This document shows positions 6,581 through 10,041 of a stretch of DNA of 10,041 nt, in pieces. The notes below the pieces were generated by a model. The model had not been told where the DNA came from. It did no database searches and saw only the letters and a program-made list of their open reading frames with translations. Position 1 is the stretch's first letter, and the number at the start of each line of letters is the position of its first letter. The DNA is from QHXQ01 sp036389375 (GTDB lineage Bacteria; Acidobacteriota; Blastocatellia; Pyrinomonadales; Pyrinomonadaceae), in contig DASVQA010000133.1 in NCBI GenBank assembly GCA_036389375.1, positions 1-10,041 of the forward strand, given 5' to 3'. Both the position numbers and the translations under genes were made by a program.

Positions 6581-7408
6581 GTGGTACAGGCGCAGCGGAC
6601 GTTCCCGACCTTCATTAACAGGATCGGCATCCTACTTGGCATCGCTGTCGCTTTCGTCGCGGGCCTGTTCGGCACAGTCTATCTCTCCCTGCGCAGCCCC
6701 GAAGTTAAAGTGCCCGAAGTCGTCGGCAAGAATTACATGGAGGCCGAGTCAGCGCTCGAACACGCCGGGCTGAAGGTGCGTAAACGCGCCACGCGCTACA
6801 GCGCCGACGCCAAGCCCGACACCGTGCTCGACCAGACACCCCGCAGCGGCGACATGGTCAAGGCCGGGCAGACGATTGCCGTCGTCGTCAGCCGCACCGA
6901 GCAGCGCGAGGGCGAAACCTCCGTCAGCCTCGCGGCCAAAGAGGAGCAGAAGCCCGGCGAGAGCGCAGCCAACAAGAACGAGAACGAGAACCAGAACGCC
7001 AACGCGAACGTCAACGCCGCGAACGCCAACAACACGAACAAGCCGAAGCGCAACAAGAACACGAATAAGAACGCCAACGCGAACCAGAACGGCAATGCCA
7101 ACGTGAACGGTAACGCCGTCGCCAACTCGAACCTCGACAATCGGCTCATACTCAACCGCAACAGCAACGACAACGGCGCGGCGCGCAACGCCAATGCGAG
7201 CGCGCGCCCGAACGTGAACGCGAACGCAGGCCGCGACGCCAACACGAACCGCAGCCCGAACGCCAACACCGGCAACACCAACGCGGCCCGCAACGCGAAC
7301 ACGAACCGCGCGGCCGGCAATCGCAACACGAACGCGGCGGGCGGCGCGCGCAACGCGAACACGCGCCCGCCAAGCGGCAACACGAATCGCCGCCCGCCCG
7401 TTAACTGA
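6581..7408 (+). CDS. Single-pass membrane protein with one PASTA domain and an Asn-rich tail (no kinase domain)
   Basis: The 275-aa product has a short N-terminal segment (1-13), a membrane helix at about 15-37 (IGILLGIAVAFVAGLFGTVYL), one PASTA domain at about 43-105 (VKVPEVVGKNYMEAESALEHAG ... VLDQTPRSGDMVKAGQTIAVVVS) and a charged linker to about 130. An Asn-rich tail follows at 131-275: 52 of 145 residues are Asn, often every second residue (NANANVN). PASTA domains occur in penicillin-binding proteins and Ser/Thr kinases and can bind peptidoglycan or muropeptides. Orientation is probably N-in, with PASTA and tail in the periplasm. There is no kinase or transpeptidase domain. GTG 6581 is chosen as the only start upstream of the membrane helix; AGAGG at 6563-6567 is 13 nt away, a loose fit. 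The gene sits between rsmB and rpe, the place of the PASTA kinase prkC in Firmicutes. Cell-wall sensing or anchoring is inference. Confidence 0.85.
   Translation: MVQAQRTFPTFINRIGILLGIAVAFVAGLFGTVYLSLRSPEVKVPEVVGKNYMEAESALEHAGLKVRKRATRYSADAKPDTVLDQTPRSGDMVKAGQTIAVVVSRTEQREGETSVSLAAKEEQKPGESAANKNENENQNANANVNAANANNTNKPKRNKNTNKNANANQNGNANVNGNAVANSNLDNRLILNRNSNDNGAARNANASARPNVNANAGRDANTNRSPNANTGNTNAARNANTNRAAGNRNTNAAGGARNANTRPPSGNTNRRPPVN
6971..7405 (+). repeat. Low-complexity AAC-rich tract encoding the N-x-N-x tail
   Basis: Codons 131-275 of the PASTA protein are a loose 6-bp periodic tract (AAC followed by a variable codon, often GCG, GCC, ACG or CGC). The variable position is mostly Ala, Thr, Arg or Gly. 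Units are divergent, so this is an old or selected composition bias and not a clean recent expansion. Opposite-strand frames through the tract are open only because of this composition. Confidence 0.8.
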
Positions 7409-7424
7409 GCAGGAGAAAAAGTTC

Positions 7425-8096
7425 ATGGTCGAAATCGCCCCCTCGATTCTCTCGGCCGATTTTGCGCGGCTGGGCGAGGAGATTGCCGCCGTCGAGCGTG
7501 GCGGCGCGACCGTCATCCATTGCGACGTGATGGACGGTCATTTCGTGCCCAATCTGACCATCGGCTTGCCGGTCGTAAAATCCTTGCGCCGCGCAACCCG
7601 TCTGCCCCTGGATACGCATCTAATGATTTCTGAGCCGGGGCGGTACGCCGAACAGTTTGTGGCCGCGGGGGCGGCAATGGTGTCCGTCCACGTCGAGATT
7701 GACCCGCATCTGAACCGGACATTAATGGGCATCAGGCAGCAGGGGGCGCAGGCCGGCATCGCCATCAACCCGGCGACGCCCCTGAGCGCGCTCGAAGAGG
7801 CGCTGCCATTTGCCGACTACGTTTTGATCATGTCCGTCAATCCCGGCTTTGGCGGGCAGAAATTCATCCCGACCGTGCTCGACAAGGTGCGTCGCCTGCG
7901 GCGCATGATTGCCGAGCGCGACCTTGACACGCGCATCGAGATAGATGGCGGCATAGACCGCAGCAACATCGGCGAGATCACGGCCGCCGGGGCTGAGATT
8001 ATCGTCGCCGGCACGGCCGTCTTCGGCGGTGGCGACCCTGCGCAGGGCGTCCGCGACCTGCTTGATGCGTCAACTACAGTAACAAGTGAGAAGTGA
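7425..8096 (+). CDS. rpe: Ribulose-phosphate 3-epimerase
   Basis: Rpe interconverts ribulose 5-phosphate and xylulose 5-phosphate in the pentose phosphate pathway (and the Calvin cycle where present), in the cytoplasm. The 223-aa product is a complete TIM barrel of normal length. Visible residues are S7 in APSILSADF, metal ligands H32 and D34 in HCDVMDGHFVPN, H65 in DTHLMI, and D174 in IEIDGGI; D34 and D174 are the catalytic acid/base pair. VNPGFGGQ at 138-145 and AGTAVFGG at 195-202 form the phosphate-binding loops. AGGAG (7411-7415) lies 9 nt before ATG 7425, and the gap from the PASTA gene is 16 nt, so the two are likely co-transcribed. The last residues (VTSEK) and the stop are encoded inside the left arm of a heptamer inverted repeat, so the natural C-terminus may have been altered by its insertion. 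Confidence 0.97.
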   Translation: MVEIAPSILSADFARLGEEIAAVERGGATVIHCDVMDGHFVPNLTIGLPVVKSLRRATRLPLDTHLMISEPGRYAEQFVAAGAAMVSVHVEIDPHLNRTLMGIRQQGAQAGIAINPATPLSALEEALPFADYVLIMSVNPGFGGQKFIPTVLDKVRRLRRMIAERDLDTRIEIDGGIDRSNIGEITAAGAEIIVAGTAVFGGGDPAQGVRDLLDASTTVTSEK

Positions 8097-8157
8097 CGAG
8101 TGACAGGCAAGCAGCTTTTAACTCATCACTTGTCACGCGTCACTCGTCACTGTTTTT
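8080..8157. repeat. Inverted heptamer array with T-run between rpe and the BamD-like gene
   Basis: Left-arm units CAAGTGA, GAAGTGA, CGAGTGA overlap the rpe stop. Read on the minus strand, the right arm gives AGTGACG, AGTGACG, CGTGACA, AGTGATG. Bases 8092-8104 pair perfectly with 8139-8151 (13 bp, loop 34 nt), and GTTTTT follows at 8152-8157. Stops at 8080, 8087, 8094 and 8101 cover all three plus-strand frames; the one at 8094 ends rpe. The stem plus T-run could act as a terminator or attenuator, just ahead of the next gene's ribosome binding site. Confidence 0.82.
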
Positions 8158-8158
8158 C

Positions 8159-8163
8159 GGAGG
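8159..8163 (+). promoter_or_regulatory. Ribosome binding site fixing the BamD-like start
   Basis: GGAGG ends 7 nt before ATG 8171. It rejects the longer reading from GTG 8093, whose extra 26 codons are encoded by the heptamer repeat. Confidence 0.85.
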
Positions 8164-8170
8164 TTTATTC

Positions 8171-9814
8171 ATGCGTTTTCGTAGTGCCTTAGTTGTTGCC
8201 GTGCTGTGCGCGGTTTTGGGGGGCGGTTTAAGCGCCGCCGGCCCCGTACGCGCGCAAGGCGGCAGCGGCGCGCAGAACACCGCGACGCCTTATCAGCGGC
8301 TTGAAGTGGCGCGCCAACGGCTCGAAGCCATTCGCCGTTCGCTCAGCACCGCGCTCGCCAACATGGGCGTTGACAGCAAGGCGGACAAGGATAAAAAGGA
8401 CACCGCGACGGCCGCGGCCGACGATGCAGCGACGCGTCTGCGCGGGCTGGACAAAGAGGCGGGCACGCTCATATCCGACGTGGCCGACCTGCGCGGGCGC
8501 GTGGATCGCTCCGAGCGGTTCGACGTGGCGGACATAGACAAGCTGGAAAGCGCGCTGAGCGATTTCAACGAACGCGTGGAGACGGCTCTACGCGAGACGG
8601 CGAGCGCGCGGCGCAGCACGACGGCGACCGCCGCCAAGAAGTCGAACAACAAGAAGAAGGGCAGCCTCTTCGGGCGGTTGCTGGGGCGCGGCGGCGGCGA
8701 CAGCGAGCTTGACGAGTTGACCGGCACGGTCGCGCCCGGTCGTGACCGCGAACTGTTTGCCGCCGGCTCGAAGCGCGCACGCAAAGGCGACTACGAAGGC
8801 GCGCGGCTGCTCTTTAGCGTCATCATCAACACCTATCCCGAATCGCCGTTTCTGCCCTATGCGAAACTGGCCATCGCCGACACCTTCTATCTCGAAGGCA
8901 CGACGAGCGCGCTCATTCAAGCGGGCGCGGGCTATCAGGACTGGCTGACCTACTTTCCGACCGACCCGCTCGCCGAGCGCGCGATGCTCAAGATCGCCGA
9001 GGTCGAGATGCGGCAGATGGGCCTGCCCGACCGCACCATCGAGCATGCACGCAAAGCCGAGCAGCGCCTGAAGGCCGCCTTGCAGCAGTTTCCGCAGACC
9101 TCTCTACGCCCGGACTTCGAGACGCGGCTGCGCGAGGTGCAGGAGAATCTGGCGGAGCACAGTTTCACGGTCGGGCGTTTCTATGAGGATCGCTACAACC
9201 GTCAACTTGCCACGAACCCGAAGGGCGCGCAATCGCGTTATCGTGAGGTGGCGGAGAAGTATCCCTTCTATTCGCGCATGGCGGAAGTCCTCTTCCGGCT
9301 CGGCGTGACCTACGTGCAGGAAGAAGAACCGGACGAAGCGGCGAAGTATTTCCAGCAACTCGTCCGCACGCACCCGAACAGCGAATACGCCGAGAAGGCG
9401 AAGGAGCAGTTGCAAGCCATCGGCGCGGCCGTGCCTGAACCGGACAAGAACGCCGTACAGGATGAGCCGGAGAAGCCCGGCATGATGGCCAAGCTCGGCA
9501 CGGAGATTCTGGGGCGCGCCGACGTGACGGTGGACAGAGACGGCGTGCTCATTAGCCGCGACAGCAAAGAGACGGCCAGCCTGATCGACGCCGTGCTGAC
9601 CAACAACGGGCAGCTACCGACTAACGCCCTGACGGGGCCAACCCCTTCGCCGCGCATCAATCTCAAGCCGCGCCCAACGCAGGCGGACACGCCCGCGCAG
9701 CAGCAACCGAAGGCGAACGGCGACGGCGTTAAAGTGCAGCCGACGAGGCCGGGCCCGCCCGCCACCGGCAGCGACCCGACCAAGCCCGCCGCGCCGCCTC
9801 CGCCCGGCGATTAG
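8171..9814 (+). CDS. Long BamD-like outer-membrane assembly protein (tetratricopeptide), without lipobox
   Basis: The 547-aa product starts with a Sec signal peptide (MRFRSALVVAVLCAVLGGGL...PVRA, cleavage near 28). Its only Cys, C13, has Leu at -1 and lies inside the hydrophobic core, so it is not a convincing lipobox. Residues 41-145 are charged and heptad-like, probably coiled coil. A basic glycine linker follows at about 156-176. Residues 190-420 carry BamD/YfiO-type TPR helices: RELFAAGSKRARKGDYEGARLLFSVII...YPESPFLPYAKLAIADTFY, then a helix pair ending PFYSRMAEVLFRLGVTYV and AAKYFQQLVRTHPNSEYAEKA. Residues 485-547 are a Pro-rich tail. BamD delivers outer-membrane proteins to BamA from the periplasmic face and is usually a lipoprotein of about 245 aa, half this length. 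The role is therefore inferred from the TPR block; a related periplasmic TPR scaffold is possible. The strong terminator after it marks the end of the unit. Confidence 0.72.
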   Translation: MRFRSALVVAVLCAVLGGGLSAAGPVRAQGGSGAQNTATPYQRLEVARQRLEAIRRSLSTALANMGVDSKADKDKKDTATAAADDAATRLRGLDKEAGTLISDVADLRGRVDRSERFDVADIDKLESALSDFNERVETALRETASARRSTTATAAKKSNNKKKGSLFGRLLGRGGGDSELDELTGTVAPGRDRELFAAGSKRARKGDYEGARLLFSVIINTYPESPFLPYAKLAIADTFYLEGTTSALIQAGAGYQDWLTYFPTDPLAERAMLKIAEVEMRQMGLPDRTIEHARKAEQRLKAALQQFPQTSLRPDFETRLREVQENLAEHSFTVGRFYEDRYNRQLATNPKGAQSRYREVAEKYPFYSRMAEVLFRLGVTYVQEEEPDEAAKYFQQLVRTHPNSEYAEKAKEQLQAIGAAVPEPDKNAVQDEPEKPGMMAKLGTEILGRADVTVDRDGVLISRDSKETASLIDAVLTNNGQLPTNALTGPTPSPRINLKPRPTQADTPAQQQPKANGDGVKVQPTRPGPPATGSDPTKPAAPPPPGD

Positions 9815-9850
9815 CCGTCCGGCCAAAGCAGCAGCATTTAATGATTTTGG

Positions 9851-9890
9851 AAGGAAAGGACTCGGTTTAACCGAGTCCTTTCCTTTTTCT
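9851..9890 (+). terminator. Strong intrinsic terminator after the BamD-like gene
   Basis: A perfect 17-bp inverted repeat (9851-9867 with 9869-9885, core GGACTCGGTT/AACCGAGTCC) is followed by a T-rich run (9884-9888). It starts 37 nt after the stop. The left flank has only a short T-run on the other side, so it works mainly for plus-strand transcripts. Confidence 0.92.
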
Positions 9891-9946
9891 GCGGCTGAAG
9901 CCGCAAAGTCAGAGGCTGGGCACACATCGGGGCGGCCGAAGTCGCC
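9890..9946. repeat. Two related tetraloop mini-hairpins
   Basis: TGCGGC-TGAA-GCCGCA (9890-9905) and GGCGGC-CGAA-GTCGCC (9931-9946, one G-T wobble) share the core GCGGCYGAAGYCGC and are separated by 25 nt. The form recalls a REP/BIME-like pair, but two copies do not prove a dispersed family. Confidence 0.5.
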
Positions 9947-9957
9947 AGCCGAGACAG

Positions 9958-9985
9958 GTCATATTCATTCTTTATCTTTCATCCC
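9958..9985 (-). repeat. Degenerate heptamer array, single arm
   Basis: Read on the minus strand the stretch splits into GGGATGA, AAGATAA, AGAATGA, ATATGAC. Period and TGA/TAA placement match the arrays after pruA and rpe, but no pairing arm is visible within the window. Confidence 0.45.
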
Positions 9986-9994
9986 AGCCTTTGT

Positions 9995-10023
9995 TTGCCC
10001 GCGTTCCATCGCGGTGTTAAAAT
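9995..10023 (+). promoter_or_regulatory. Promoter for a gene beyond the right edge
   Basis: TTGCCC (9995-10000) and TAAAAT (10018-10023) are spaced by exactly 17 nt, in an AT-richer patch past the terminator. It points rightwards to a gene starting after 10041. Confidence 0.6.
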
Positions 10024-10041
10024 TTTTCACAACGTTCAGCC

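Noticed and set aside
6749..7516. Long valine/arginine-rich minus-strand frame opposite the PASTA gene
   Set aside because: It is open only because the AAC-rich tract reads as GTT/GTG-like codons on the other strand; it covers the start of rpe and has no motif.
8093..8170. GTG start extending the BamD-like protein by 26 residues
   Set aside because: The extension is encoded by the heptamer repeat, would hide the signal peptide, and lacks an SD site; GGAGG at 8159 points to ATG 8171.
1..10041. CRISPR array, tRNA, rRNA, insertion-sequence ends, or a phage-defence operon
   Set aside because: No spaced direct repeats, cloverleaf, rRNA-like stretch, transposase or defence-gene motif was seen apart from the hicA relic.

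Overview
The window is high-GC bacterial chromosomal DNA, probably from an Acidobacteriota species, with Blastocatellia (Pyrinomonas-like) as a tentative guess. The guess rests on the gene set, an outer-membrane assembly factor (so a diderm), an exported protein with a long N-x-N-x asparagine tail, and intergenic arrays of degenerate heptamers. No rRNA or other phylogenetic marker is present, so the taxonomy is inference.

Layout. On the minus strand, positions 1-1078 hold the N-terminal 359 codons of a phospholipase C/acid phosphatase-family phosphoesterase, which runs off the left edge. It starts with a lysine-rich GASKK pentapeptide repeat. Upstream of it, also on the minus strand, lies a decayed hicA toxin gene (1241-1461) whose frame is broken. 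The plus strand then reads def (1734-2249), a hairpin terminator, pruA/rocA (2473-4062), an inverted heptamer array, fmt (4149-5087), rsmB (5092-6477), a promoter, a single-pass protein with one PASTA domain and an Asn-rich tail (6581-7408), rpe (7425-8096), a second inverted heptamer array, and a long BamD-like protein (8171-9814). A very strong intrinsic terminator follows, then two small tetraloop hairpins, a third heptamer array, and a promoter pointing out of the right edge.

How the genes fit together. def, fmt and rsmB serve translation: fMet deformylation, Met-tRNA formylation and 16S rRNA m5C methylation. The order def-fmt-rsmB-(PASTA)-rpe mirrors the Firmicutes cluster def-fmt-rsmB-prpC-prkC-rsgA-rpe. 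In this window a kinase-less PASTA protein sits where the PASTA kinase PrkC would be, and pruA separates def from fmt. rpe belongs to the pentose phosphate pathway, pruA to proline/arginine catabolism, and the BamD-like protein to outer-membrane protein assembly.

The most unusual features are the kinase-less PASTA protein, the paired inverted arrays of TGA-containing heptamers that end pruA and rpe with stops in all three frames, the three-frame hicA relic, the basic repeat in place of a signal peptide on the phosphoesterase, and the oversized BamD-like protein without a lipobox.
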